From: Timema cristinae
Lineage: Eukaryota > Arthropoda > Insecta > Phasmatodea > Timematidae
Reading direction: 5' to 3'
Assembly: GCA_039000515.1 (NCBI GenBank)
Contig: JBCFYV010000100.1
Coordinates: 29,500,421-29,564,420, forward strand
DNA: 64,000 nt
The notes under the pieces were generated by a model. It made no database searches. It saw only the letters and a program-made list of their open reading frames with translations, and was not told where the DNA came from. Positions 35,521-46,605 of the stretch are shown piece after piece (position 1 is the first letter of the stretch; each line of letters starts with the position of its first letter). The position numbers and the translations under genes are program-made.

Positions 35521-35681
35521 TATATAAGTACAATTTCCATAGAAATAACCTTATCTGATAGTTATTAAAGTTATTCTATCCATTTTCACGTATTCATACG
35601 TAAAGTTATGTGATTTGCAGCTGTCACTTTTGATAGATAATACTAATACAGTAAAAATAGCACTAATAATATGGTAATAGT

Positions 35682-36157
35682 GGGTATGGTTGAACTGGTC
35701 CGACGGTCAAGACATTCCAAAAGGAATTTTCGAGCCCATACCAAAGGTCTTGTCGAACTGGTCCGATGGCAAGCTCGCAGGTAACGGCTGGGGGGTGTTG
35801 TCGAAATGGTCCGATGATTGAAGGACCACCCAATTAGTTATTGTCAGTTGTTTGCAGAGTGGTGGCAGTGATGTTTTCAATGTTAAGTGAGAGAGGGTGT
35901 AAATTAGTGGTTCATGAAGGTTTTAAATATTCTAAGGCGGACAAGACATAAACGGGCCAAAAGTGGCGGTGTTCAAGAAGTAAAGGTGTTCGGCGCATTT
36001 ATTTACAGATGACGTGGGTGAACCTAACCTAACCTAACCTCCCACCCTTTGTAATAACCATCGGACATTCGACAGTACCCTTGCATCCCGCACTGCCATC
36101 AGACCATTTGACCTATATTGGGGGTCCTTCAACCATCGGACCAGTTCGACAACACCC
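35682..36157. mobile_element. MITE with repeated GTCGAACTGGTCCGATG motif
   Basis: 476 bp. The left end GGGTATGGTTGAACTGGTCC and the right end GGACCAGTTCGACAACACCC are inverted repeats. Flanks GTAATAGT (35674-35681) and GTAATAAT (36158-36165) agree at 7 of 8 bases, an 8-bp duplication as in hAT elements. The (G)TCGAA(C/A)TGGTCCGATG word occurs in direct and inverted orientation inside. Near 36019-36036 there is CCTAACCTAACCTAACCT, the insect telomere motif. Confidence 0.75.
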
Positions 36158-37169
36158 GTAATAATTATGTTAACGATATTTGTAGCAAAAAAGTGTTGTC
36201 TTTTTTTTAAAAGGCCCTTTTATGAAAATTCGAACTATTGTATCATAGTTAGATGACTGAGCCTATTTTTCGTTCGTTTCTCAAGTTCTTCCGTAATACA
36301 GATTGAAGTTAACGCTTTTTCTTTCTATAATTTATTTTATATACAAAATCCGTAGAGTTTGGTGGACCATAAGGAAATAGGTCGCGGGCCGTGGGTTGGA
36401 CCACGTGTTGGGTTTCACGACTGACTGACTTATGAGAGGGAAGTTTGTTGTGCTTTTTGTTTGTTCGTTTGAAAAGGCATTATAGTCTTGGTTGATGCGT
36501 AGCGTTTTCATTATTCATCTTTTGATCAAAACATCTCACATCGCGGGTTTTTGGTGTGCTTTTGTGTGTTTTTGTTCAAGTCGGCCGCTTCTTGCCTCTG
36601 AGGGATTGGGAGGAGGGGAAGTTGGTTCTTTAGTAGCTCTGACAGACCCGAGGCGTCCGTCGCTGTTGTACCGAAATGAGAAAACGAAGACTTGGTTTTA
36701 TGTTTGTTGCAGAGTCTGGTGTTGTCTTTAAGCCGAAGGGGATCCAAACTATAGTCCAACAGTCTTAAACGCACCTTTTAGAGTAAGTGCCGGTTCACAC
36801 AGATTACATTTGGTCGTGTTTTGTTCAGGGCCGTTGCACGAAATATATTGGGGGGATGGCGAACAAGTGTTTTCCCCAACTCTAAACATTTTGAAATTAG
36901 AAAAATTCCCAAGTAGCAAAGGAGAGTACAAGGGCAGGGTAATGTTGAGAAGGGGGGGGGGGGAGGCTCCCAGATCTTTTTTATTTAGATTTGCAGATAT
37001 CGTTCAAATCGTGTATTTTAGATTACAAAATTTAACTGACTTTATTACAGTGGTTTCCAACATTTTGTAGTTAATGACCACAACTTTTCTCTCTGCAGCC
37101 ATCGCGACCCTTTGATAACTTAAAAGCGCTCAAATCCTAGTTTTAAAGTTTTTTCCACTGTTAATTACT
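36158..37169. other. no supported feature
   Basis: Includes short frames at 36492-37070 on both strands with no recognisable protein, and a G10-12 run near 36952. Confidence 0.4.
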
Positions 37170-37345
37170 ACCAGCCCGGACTAGCTACAGTTAACTACAC
37201 CAATGTTATAGGTAAAACTTAGAGGGAATGTACCTCTATTTGCTTGGAGGGATATTAGGATAAACTACTCCTGGCCAGAGTTAAAATCCTTACTTCCTCT
37301 TTACCAACAAACCAAACCAAAAGAGCGTGACATTAAACCCACATG
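37170..37345 (-). repeat. decayed SINE A2 copy
   Basis: The - strand shows GAAGTAAGGATTTTAACTCT, GGCCAGGAGTAGTTTATCC and CAAATAGAGGTACATTCCC, a weak match to the SINE A2 B-box region and body. Confidence 0.45.
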
Positions 37346-39004
37346 CCTATTAATCCTTGTTTTAATTATTATAAATTGCTTATAATAATGATTACATGCG
37401 ACTAATATTTAGTGACAGAGAATCAACCAGCCCGGGGTTGGGGGATGGTTTTTTATTATGCTAGCAGCATTACAAGGCTCCCACAGTAAACAAGTCAGCA
37501 AGAAGTTATCAGAATGGAATAGCCAAAATGAATATAAGCAGTAGCCAGGTCGTATTTAGCACTTTAACAACTTACGTTTCTATTAGAACTACGCATTTAC
37601 CTATAATCATTAAAATCTTTGAAAAAATAAATATAAAGCTAAAACCTTTATATTGTGACTCCACACTAGACACGTCGTGACCCCCAGGTTGGAAACCGCT
37701 GCTTTATTATAACACACTCGGAAGCAATATTTAACTAGTTAGCTCCCTGAGCTGTAGAACTCGCTCGTCACTTTATCAAAAAATTAGCAATTTTTCCATG
37801 TTTATTTTAAAAAAAATTTAGCTGTAAAATAAAGCAATAAAAATGGAATGTATTTGTATTTCTACAGTATTTTGATACCTGTCTACTAATGTCCTGCTTC
37901 ATAAGCTAATAGAAGTTGCCCTAAAATGTTAATATTGGTATGTGAATAAACTCTTCAAAACAGATTGTAATTTAGGGCGTGAGGATGAAGGGGCTTCCCC
38001 TGACATTTTATCAAATAATTGATGGCAAATTCGAGATCACCACTCTAAACAACATGGTTATACAAAATTTCATGCACATCGAACACAAAATAACGAATTA
38101 AAATGTATCCCAAATTTGAAAATGTTAAAAGGGTAAAAAAAAAACTTATTTTTTGTTTAATGTAACCTACTTAATCAAATGAAAAATTATAAGAGTTGTA
38201 ACAATGTAACACAGCCCTATTACTCCTCTTCATTCATTGTTGCTTTGAGCCTATTTAAATGGCTTTCATGAAAGCCTGTTTAAATAAACAATGAAATAAG
38301 ATACATCAGCTCAATTCAAACTAGTATGGATACGTGATAGAAAAATTAGTGTGTATTTCATAAGCAAAACATTAACACTAACCTCAATGTCCTCATTTCA
38401 TCAATCAGAGCTTCGATAAGAAAACAATAAAATGTTGCGTAACATTCACTGCATTTATGTCTTCAAAATTTAATAAACCCTAATTAAGGCGTTGGCTATA
38501 CAAAATATGATAATTTGAATCATAAAACTGCGACAGTCTAGCAGCCACGAAAGTCACAACTAAAAACACTAAACCATAAACAAAACATTGACTGATAATG
38601 CTGTTTTGCTACTGGGCAGCTCATGTTCCCTTATGATTCGTTTCCATACCGCATTAAACATAGAATCATTGGCCGTTGTCTCTGTTAATAGCGCTACTAG
38701 ATTACTTGATTAACTAAGCTTTCTACAATCAACTACAAAAGAATCTCCTTTAAATGTTTGACGATTTTTGAAGTTGGGATTATTTGTAGAGTAGGGATCA
38801 ACAGTTGGGATATTTTTAATTTGTATGTATACGTCTGTGGTTAAGGTCTTTCATAATAGAAAGTATTGGGGTACAAAATAAGCCTAGAATTTCCCAGCTT
38901 CAGATCTCAAATCTTACAAAATTCCCAACTTTCAAGCTTTTAGCCAACATTGGGGGGCGGGGGTGACACCCCCCACCGGTGCAACGCCCCTGGTTTTGTT
39001 TTGT
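37346..39004. other. no feature
   Basis: AT-rich intron sequence. No coding region or clear repeat. Confidence 0.4.
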
Positions 39005-39243
39005 TCATATAAGAAACCGTCATACTACTCGGGCTATACGCATATCCACAAATTACGCTTATGTGATAGGGAAGAAGAAGGATGAAATTAGATGAAGCTT
39101 AATCGCATATTCGTGGAAAACCATTAAAGGAAAAACCTTTCTCAGTATACCCTACCGGAAGCCAAACCCCGATTTCCCATCGTAGGCAGTCCAGTCTTTT
39201 GCGTCTGTGACGCCTTAGACTATTCGACCACTGAAGCGAGCTC
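39005..39243 (-). repeat. SINE family A2 copy
   Basis: The - strand: AGCTCGCTTCAGTGGTCGAA, TAGTCTAAGGCGTCACAGAC, GGGTTTGGCTTCCGG, body with TTCCTTTAATGGTTTTCCAC and a tail ending ATAGCCCGAGTAGTATGACG. Confidence 0.75.
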
Positions 39244-39789
39244 CTTTTGTGGTCGGAATGAAAGGGACAAATTCTATTCTTACCGCGCCACGTTATAGTG
39301 CAAAATACGCGCCCCACCGACCTGGTGGACGCTCAGCTTTATACTCTAAATCCATTTTGGGTTTAGTTTATTGTCTGTTAGTTGGTAACAACAGTCTCCT
39401 CTTTCCCCCATTTTCCTATCCCAACCCAACCCAATCCTTTGCCTTTATCAATAGAAAATTCATTCAGCGAAGGATTTGGATAAAAAGGGCTTTTCTCTCT
39501 CTCTCTTTATTTAAATCTACTGTTGGGTTGAGGGGGTGGGGAAGGTAAGGGGAGGTATACATTAATAAAAACTACTCAAATGCACACATGCAATCCTTTG
39601 AATGAATAGACTATATATAAATGGTGAAACGATGCGTCTTAAAATAAAGTAGGCTACTTCACCGCGGTGATCGTCTGCCAGGATGCATTAGCGTATTATT
39701 ATTGGTTCGTATTTTGTATTGCTCAATTTATTAGTGTCCTTCTGCGCTATTATTGTTGTATTTATTATTGTGCTTAGCTTAGGCTGACC
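39244..39789. other. no feature
   Basis: A (TC)n run near 39494-39505 and pyrimidine-rich sequence. The 99-codon frame at 39249-39548 has no recognisable protein. Confidence 0.4.
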
Positions 39790-39798
39790 ACTTCCTCC

Positions 39799-41258
39799 GG
39801 GTGTATACCATTACATCGCATTTTAGGAACAAATACATTGCAGGCCCATCACGTCGCATTTCCCCCAACTCTCTATACACAGCTAACCCTACTCTGACGT
39901 ACAACCAATAAGATTGAAGGGGCGTATATATACAATTACATCGCATGTCCATTACATCGCAGGTCCAACACGTCGCATTTCTCCACCTCTCTACACACAG
40001 CTAACCATATTGGCCAACACGATGCCAACAAGTTGTGTTACAATAAAACGCACTCCCAACATGTTGGTGTTGGGCGAGCTGGTCAAAGCCAACAAGTTGT
40101 GTTGGTTGTGTTGGATCATTTGTTAGAGATAATAAACGACCAACCCAACATGTTGGCCGAGTCGGGCGGTTCTGCGCATGCGCTATCGAGTTGAATGAGT
40201 GTCTAACCTTGGTGAAGCATGTGTTTTATTTTCAGATTAGTTTAACTTTTAAAATCGGGTCTAGTATAATTTTGTGATCATAGAATGGAACAAGTCTAAT
40301 ACAGTTAAACTAATTGATTTAAATTCTGAAAATGGAAAAATTACACCTAGACGCGTGAATCGAAACCGGGACCGTGTTCAGGTGTCATTTTTCAATTTTC
40401 AGAATTGATGGAGATGAAGAGTTCCTCACTAAAAAGAATAAATAATAATAGCTTCGGCTACTAGATTCTTAATTGATCTATATCAAAAGTATTTTGTTAT
40501 TTGTGATGTCTCATGTGTACAAAGCTATAAACTCCACTTTCACAAATGTAGGTAGCTCATTATTACCATATAAACACCTTTGATTCGACGTCTATCAACA
40601 AAAAAAACTTTGAACGCCCTCCGTTTCTTAAGTTTTGGTTCTTCTGCAAGAGTACACTTCTTGTCATCACAATAAATGAAGAAACGGCAAGTAATACGTC
40701 ACTATACATGGCTAGAGATGTGTAGACTGATTAAAAAAAAGACGGAGGAACCAGGATGTTGGTCCAACAAGTTGGCTAGAATAAACACAGCTTACTTTTC
40801 CACATGAATTGTCTTTAACATGTTGGATCCAACTTGTTACATAATAAACGAAGCTTAACTCTCACTATGAAGGTAGGTTTGGTTGAAAGGATTATGTGCC
40901 TGACTCCCCTTGTTGGCAAAGTTTATTAGGTTAGACACGCATTCAACTCGATAGCGCATGCGCAGAACCTCCTGACTCGGCCAACATGTTGGGTTGGTTA
41001 TCTCTAACAAATGTTCCAACACAACTTGTTGGCTCTGACCAGCTCGCCCAACATTAACATGTTGGCCAACATCCCCAACAAGTTGGGAGTGCGTTTATAT
41101 TGTAACACAACTTGTTGGGATCGTGTTGGCCCATATGGTTAGCTGTGTATAGAGAGGTGGGGGAAATGCGACGTGATGGACCTGCAATGTATTTGTTCCT
41201 AAAACGCGATGTAATGGACATGCGATGTAATGGACTTGCGATGTAATGGTGCCCACCC
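39799..41258. mobile_element. long-TIR foldback transposon, Mutator-like, 9-bp target duplication
   Basis: 1460 bp, beginning GGGTGTATACCATTACATCG and ending CGATGTAATGGTGCCCACCC. It is flanked by the perfect 9-bp duplication ACTTCCTCC (39790-39798 and 41259-41267). The arms (about 39799-40215 and 40927-41258) are inverted copies of each other with small indels, and the left arm contains an extra internal duplication. They are full of CCAACATGTTGG and CCAACAAGTTGTGTTGG palindromes. 9-bp duplications with long TIRs point to Mutator-like or Foldback elements. No transposase is encoded. The ~700-bp middle includes a SINE D-like piece. Confidence 0.9.
40324..40410. repeat. inverted repeat with SINE D similarity inside the foldback element
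   Basis: AATTCTGAAAATGGAAAAAT at the left pairs with ATTTTTCAATTTTCAGAATT at the right. The CAGGTGTCATTTTTCAATTT word is shared with the SINE D fragment at 35421-35520. Confidence 0.6.
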
Positions 41259-41355
41259 ACTTCCTCCTACCCACTCTGATCTTGGCCAGAAAAAAAAAAT
41301 TCTATTGAAGTATGACTTTAACATGATTTATTTTCTCTAGTTTAATTTACAAAAT

Positions 41356-41560
41356 CCTCGGTCCCGGCAAAGATTTATCTAATTACCAAACCCTTCCTTC
41401 ACCTCTGACAAGACATCTTGTGAATGTGAGGAATGCCAGGTCTCCACCATGGTTCGGATTCCACGTTAAACTGTAGGTCCTTCATTTCATCTCACAATCA
41501 CCCTACCATTACACATTTGCGTAAGTGCGTATAACCCGAACGGGTAGTAAGACGCGGTGC

Positions 41561-41606
<46 letters not shown>
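41356..41606 (+). repeat. SINE family B copy, 5'-truncated, with (TAA)15 tail
   Basis: Begins in the head (CTCGGTCCCGGCAAAG), then the B body (GGAATGCCAGGTCTCCACC, CACGTTAAACTGTAGGTCC, CATTTCATCTCACAATCACC) and the tail ATAACCCGAACGGGTAGTAA...GGTGC followed by (TAA)n to 41606. The tail is the one used by SINE A. Confidence 0.9.
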
Positions 41607-42588
41607 TTACTAATTCATTAAATATATAAATAAATAATCACAGTATAAATTTATATTTTTTATACAATATAAAGTTTCAAATACAATAGTTGAAATATAT
41701 TTCGAAACTCAATAATTATGAAATAACATATATTGGTAGAATGACGTGTTTGTCTCTCACGGACGTTGCGTGATATCTACAGCATGCAGAGGTCTGAAAT
41801 TTAAAAATCAGTAGCCCTGTGGTGAAATTTTAAAATTATGTTTGTTTTTTAAACTATCTAAGAACCGTAAAAATGAAGCTATATTAACGCCGCGTGTTAG
41901 ACTTAGAGTTAATGATAGCCCCTGCGCACGAACATGTGCACCTGGACGTAGGAATTTTAAAAATGTTACTAGTTTTACTTTTACAATTTTTTATTCCTTT
42001 TTTACCTTTTTACCCTTATAGCCTATTTTCCCCATTTTTACCCTTTTAATCCCTTTAAACCTTTTTACTTACAAATTTCACCCCCCCCCCCGTTTAAAAA
42101 AGGTTAATATTTACTTTGTACTCTTTTTACCCTTTTGACACTTTTTGTACTTTTTACCTTTTCAGCCCAAAATATTTCTCCCTAGCTAAGCAGAGTACTT
42201 GATGTAAACAGGTGTGAAAAGTTCAAAAAAGACAAAAAGGGTAAAAAGTAAATATTATCAAGGTGAATGTCTTTTGTGTATGGCGAAACGGAAGAGGGTA
42301 GATAACAAAAAATGAGGAGTAATCAGGCTAGTAGTATGTACTATTTATTACCGAACCGTTATAGCGAAGGGAGACAGCGCTCAGGTCCCAAGAGCTACTA
42401 AACGAGGGAAGCTCAAAACTGTGTCATTTGAGATGCAGACCGTACAAACTCTATATAAATCCCACACATAGGAAACATCGCTAGGAATTTTAAGGGGGGG
42501 TCGTGAGGGTGGCAAACCACTCTCAATTCAACTGTCGTGATCGAATCCCGGTTGAGAGTCAAGCACTCTGAACATGTTTTCAATCCTT
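41607..42588. other. no gene; unassigned simple sequence
   Basis: Pyrimidine-rich text with repeated TTTTACCCTTTT words (41990-42160) and a C10 run near 42080. No recognisable gene. Confidence 0.4.
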
Positions 42589-42601
42589 TTATTTTGATGT
42601 A

Positions 42602-42849
42602 ACCCGCATCGGTGGCGTAGTTGGCTAACGCGCTAGTCGTGTTGAGCTCGACTGCTGAGGACTGGGAGATCGAGGTTAGAATCTCGGTCGGGTGAACTGG
42701 GGGGGTTCCTAAATGGTTTTCCACTCTCCCTCCACGCAAATGCGGGTTCACTTCCTCTAATTAAACCTTCCCAATTCCTAATCCATTAGCGTAATTAGTA
42801 CTTAAAGCGTATAACCCGAACGGGTAGTAAGACGTGGTGCTAAATATTA
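42602..42849 (+). repeat. SINE family A, full-length, 13-bp target duplication
   Basis: ACCCGCATCGGTGGCGTAG head to ACGTGGTGCTAAATATTA tail. It is flanked by TTATTTTGATGTA (42589-42601 and 42850-42862). The 112-codon - strand frame through it is a shadow. Confidence 0.93.
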
Positions 42850-43084
42850 TTATTTTGATGTAGATGATGATTGGTAGGTACATTGGCAAGGGTTCGTCCG
42901 CTCGTCGCTTGGCGAAGAGAGTGTTTTATTGACAGATTGACGCGGGTGCGAGGCTCACGTGACGCATGTCTGGTCTGGCCCGGCCCGTTATGACAATCCA
43001 CGATAAGACGAAACCCAGAGGTTGTTACAGTGCTCAATAAGTTGACAAGACCTGCACAATAAGACTCACACATTGTTTTCCCAT

Positions 43085-43270
43085 GGTTATCCTCGGAGTT
43101 CGGGTCCCTGTCGGCTCTACTGAAATAGATTTTAACAACATATTTTTACCACGCTCTTCCACACAAATGTGGGTACATTTGATGTTTACTCTACCTTACT
43201 CTTCCGTACACTATTAGTGTAAATATTTGGATAGCCTGGGTGGGTAATAAGACGCAAGGCTCAAAAATAT
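43085..43270 (+). repeat. decayed SINE A-like copy
   Basis: GGAGTTCGGGTCCCTGTCGG (B-box region), CTCTTCCACACAAATGTGGG, CACTATTAGTGTAAATA and GGGTGGGTAATAAGACGCAA correspond to the SINE A/A2 body and tail. Confidence 0.7.
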
Positions 43271-43724
43271 AAATATAACTGGCAAGTTCAAGTGATTGAC
43301 AAAATATAGTTTGACCTCAGTTCAACAAATTAGACTTTTTGCTCGATTCCAATAATGAATACATATTATGTATAGTGTGATTTTGGTAGGAAGAACAGTA
43401 GGAAAGTTAGTTACTAAAACCATTTTAATATAGTCATACATCAAGTCATGTTATCTGCAGTTATCAAGATAGATAAAATAGCAATAATAATATATTAAAC
43501 TATTTTAATGTTGGCCGCAAATAAAAGCCTACTTTTGAATTTTCTTGACTGTTCTTTCAACCAAAATCGGGTATAAATGCGTGCGTGACCCGTCCGTGTG
43601 GCCAAGTGGTTAGTTTTTTTTATTCGAGATATTTGGCGTATGTAGACTTTCTGAACCGACTGATTATACAAGCACATGACTTATAAACTGACTTAAATCT
43701 ATAACAGACACAACATTAACTACC

Positions 43725-43858
43725 GGCCGTTAGTTCATCACTGTAAAAAGGGGAACACACATTTCACCAATTATAAATTTGATGTCCATGCTGGAAATTG
43801 AAACCAGGACGCTTAGCTTAAAAGGCAGATGCGTTACCGACTGAGCTAAGGTGTCGTA
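43725..43858 (-). repeat. tRNA-derived SINE, family C-related
   Basis: The - strand: ACACCTTAGCTCAGTCGGTA (A box), CCTGGTTTCAATTTCC (B box), then ATTGGTGAAATGTGTGTTCC, close to the family C body. Confidence 0.65.
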
Positions 43859-43974
43859 CAAGTGGTTAGTTAGAGGGCCTTGGTTTTATTTCGGGAGGGG
43901 GGGGGGGACTGAGCTAAGGTGTTGGACAAGTAAGTGGTTAGTTAGAGGCCTTGGTATCGGGGGGGGGGGGGGGG
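43840..43974 (+). repeat. 68-bp tandem duplication with G runs
   Basis: 43840-43907 and 43908-43974 both read ACTGAGCTAAGGTGT...AAGTGGTTAGTTAGAGG...CCTTGGT and end in 11 and 16 G. It duplicates the A-box end of the adjacent SINE. Confidence 0.85.
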
Positions 43975-45500
43975 TTGTTGTTTACTAATAGGGGTGAGTG
44001 TGTTAGGGTTAGACGTCCTGTTCTAATCGGTAAATACGCTATCATGACAGTGTTCTTGATGCCATAAAAAAGGAGGTTGAGTTTTTTTTAAAGTATTGAT
44101 TGTAAATTTGCATAAAAATCACAACACTTCTAAAATATTGGTGGGATTTACTAGAAACCCTGTAATTTAAACAAGCAAAGAAGTTGACTTGGGTAGTTTT
44201 TCCGCTTAAGGAGACTAGTTCAAATGTTTTGTAAACGTGAATGTGCCCCGAATGCTAGTGGAATTTACCTCCGCCTTCATAAAACCTTACCTAAAGCCTC
44301 CTCTAAAGTATAAGGTTATAGTAATTTATTTCATATTAGTCGTCGTACCGCAGGGTGGGGGGTAGGGAGGGGGGGGGATCGAACAAGTCAACTTTAATGC
44401 TTGTCCAAATAACAAGGTTTGTAATAAAACTCAGTGACAATTCCGACATTTTGTGAGTTTGTGCAAATCAATAGCTCATTATATTTTTTTAAGAGACCTC
44501 AACTACTTTTTATGACGTTGGGAACCTGTCATATAGCTTTCGTACATTCACCGCTAACGCAATTATTATATATATATATATATACACTAGCGGAAGTTCC
44601 TGACGTTGCTCGAGGTAACTACTCAATGGGTTGCGTGGCTATCCCGAGCAACGCTTTTATTTGCTTCAAACAAATAGAAACAAAATTATTAATTTTATTC
44701 CTTTTCACCTAGTTTTTAATTAATTGAAAAAATAAAATTTTTAAAATTCCTGTTTGAGGTGCATATGTTCGTGTACAGAGGCCAATAATGTTAAAATTTA
44801 TGATCTGTTCGTGATGAAGATATTGCGCAACGCTCATAACACACAGACAAACTCTTCATTTTATTAATATACTATAGTGTTATAATGATTCCATTTAAAA
44901 ATAGATAGATGCATCTTCAAATGTTCTTATTAATTCCGTATAGGGTAGTTAACGAAAATATTCATGGCGGATTTCTTCAGACAAAAATCTATTAGATCTG
45001 ATATTTAAGATATCCATTGTACGTTTTTGTAGTTATTTAAAGAATTTTTTTTTTTTTACATTTCTGTAGAAAATGCATGTGATTTTATTTTTTGAAACTC
45101 GTATAAGACTTTTTAATCCACTTTTTAAATTACTAATACCTAAAAGATATGTTTTGTCAAAAAAAATTAGAATTCGAATTTCATTTATATAAATATTTTC
45201 CAATAAATAATAATAGTTTCTAATAATTTATATTCTTGAGCAATAACAAGGCACCACAAATCCACCTCTTCGATATCTACAAACAAAAACCAACATTTAT
45301 TATTTACATATTTTATGTAAGAACATTGGTATTTTTTGGAAAATAACAGCAGATATTAAAAAAAAATCTGTACCACAACTTAAAATAAAGTAAAATAAAA
45401 CGTATGATGATGTTTATGGTTTTTCTAACAAATTTACACCGGTTTGTTAAAAATATTAATTTTTATCTAATTATTTTAATGTTTATTTAAAAACTCTTAA
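43975..45500. other. no gene; (TA)n near 44567-44586
   Basis: Intronic sequence with a (TA)10 microsatellite and a G9 run near 44371. The 92-codon frame at 44434-44712 overlaps the microsatellite and is not supported. Confidence 0.4.
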
Positions 45501-45835
45501 GATTCAGGACACCCTCTTGGCCTCTGAGTGGGAAACTGATCCTAAAGGCGGATTAACTAGAAATCATTAATGGCATGGGGAATGAGAATGCAGAAGACAA
45601 CAAGACACCACTGCATTAAATAGGCCTACCCTAAGGGTATTCCGAGGACATAAAATCCTCTGTTATTCTGATGACTTCCTCTCGGTAAATATTCGAGATA
45701 AAATAGTCCCTCGATCGGATCTCCGGGTGAGGATTACTCGGGAGGAAACCGGCAGAATGTATAGAAGAAATGGAGGATTGCATCAAACCAGTCGATAGAC
45801 TGATTAAATGGGGGGAAAAAAAGACTCAAGTTAGA
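45500..45835 (+). repeat. unassigned dispersed-repeat-like block
   Basis: GGGAATGAGAATGCAGAAGA, CAAGACACCACTGCATT, GGGTATTCCGAGGACATAAA and CGGATCTCCGGGTGAGGATT have the look of a LINE 5' region or other dispersed repeat. There is no coding sequence, and I cannot name the family. Confidence 0.3.
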
Positions 45836-46169
45836 TAAACTTTATCTTAGTGAAGGGTTAATATTTTAAATAATCTACACGTTATGTGTTTTTCTTTGTG
45901 ACGTACGTCTCATTTATGATACCTCCAGACGCGAGGAGATGGGCAGATGAAAACATGTGCGTGCAGTTTTTTAATGTTTGTTTTGAGAAATGTTGATGAT
46001 TGATGTTTGGGGAAAGGTATGAGGCATTTAACAGAGGGCAATGCTCCGGCTATTGGTAGCAAGAAGAAGAAAGTTAAATTTATCCTCGGATTGCCGAAGC
46101 TTGTCTGTATTTACTCGCGCTCTAGGGCGTTTATGTCGGTTTGCTATCGACACCTGCGAGGGCAATGTG

Positions 46170-46605
46170 TTAATCGGTGTGGTCCTTAAGGTGTGGTGGA
46201 AGGGGACGCGAGAAAAGGCCAGTGTTTTTGCAGTATTTATGGCAAAACCATTTTATCCAAAGTAAATAAAATATTGCTTCAGTACAAATATAGAGTTTAA
46301 TTTGCTTCACATTTTGATATCAACAGTTCCTGAATATTTGTCATGAGCATAGTGGCATTTTCTACCAAACTTTTTAAACTAAGAGAAAAAGTTGTCATTA
46401 AATTCCAGAACACCCTGACAGATATTCAAGAAATGTTGAGGTCGCCATGTGAAGAAAATTAAATTATATGTTTTTACTGGAGCAATATTTTATTTATTTT
46501 GCCCAAAAAAAGGTTTTGCCATAAAAACTGCAGAAAAAACTTACCTTAGCTCGCGTCCCCTACCATCCCACCTTAAGGCGGCTGCCTTGGTCAGCGAGAA
46601 AGTGT
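46170..46605. repeat. imperfect inverted repeat, ~110-bp arms
   Basis: CCTTAAGGTGTGGTGGAAGG through AAATAAAATATTGCTTCAG (46185-46281) is the imperfect inverse of 46481-46583, with GGGGACGCGAG, TTATGGCAAAACC and AATAAAATATTGC conserved in both. A ~200-nt spacer separates them. It may be a non-autonomous element, and the termini are not defined. Small frames here are by-products. Confidence 0.6.

Noticed and set aside
35682..36157. True telomere or subtelomere
   Set aside because: Only about three CCTAA units, located inside a MITE in an intron; not a chromosome end.
42413..42751. 112-codon - strand frame
   Set aside because: Its recognisable part is the reverse of a SINE A copy; the same peptide text appears at other SINE copies (for example 28343-28549).
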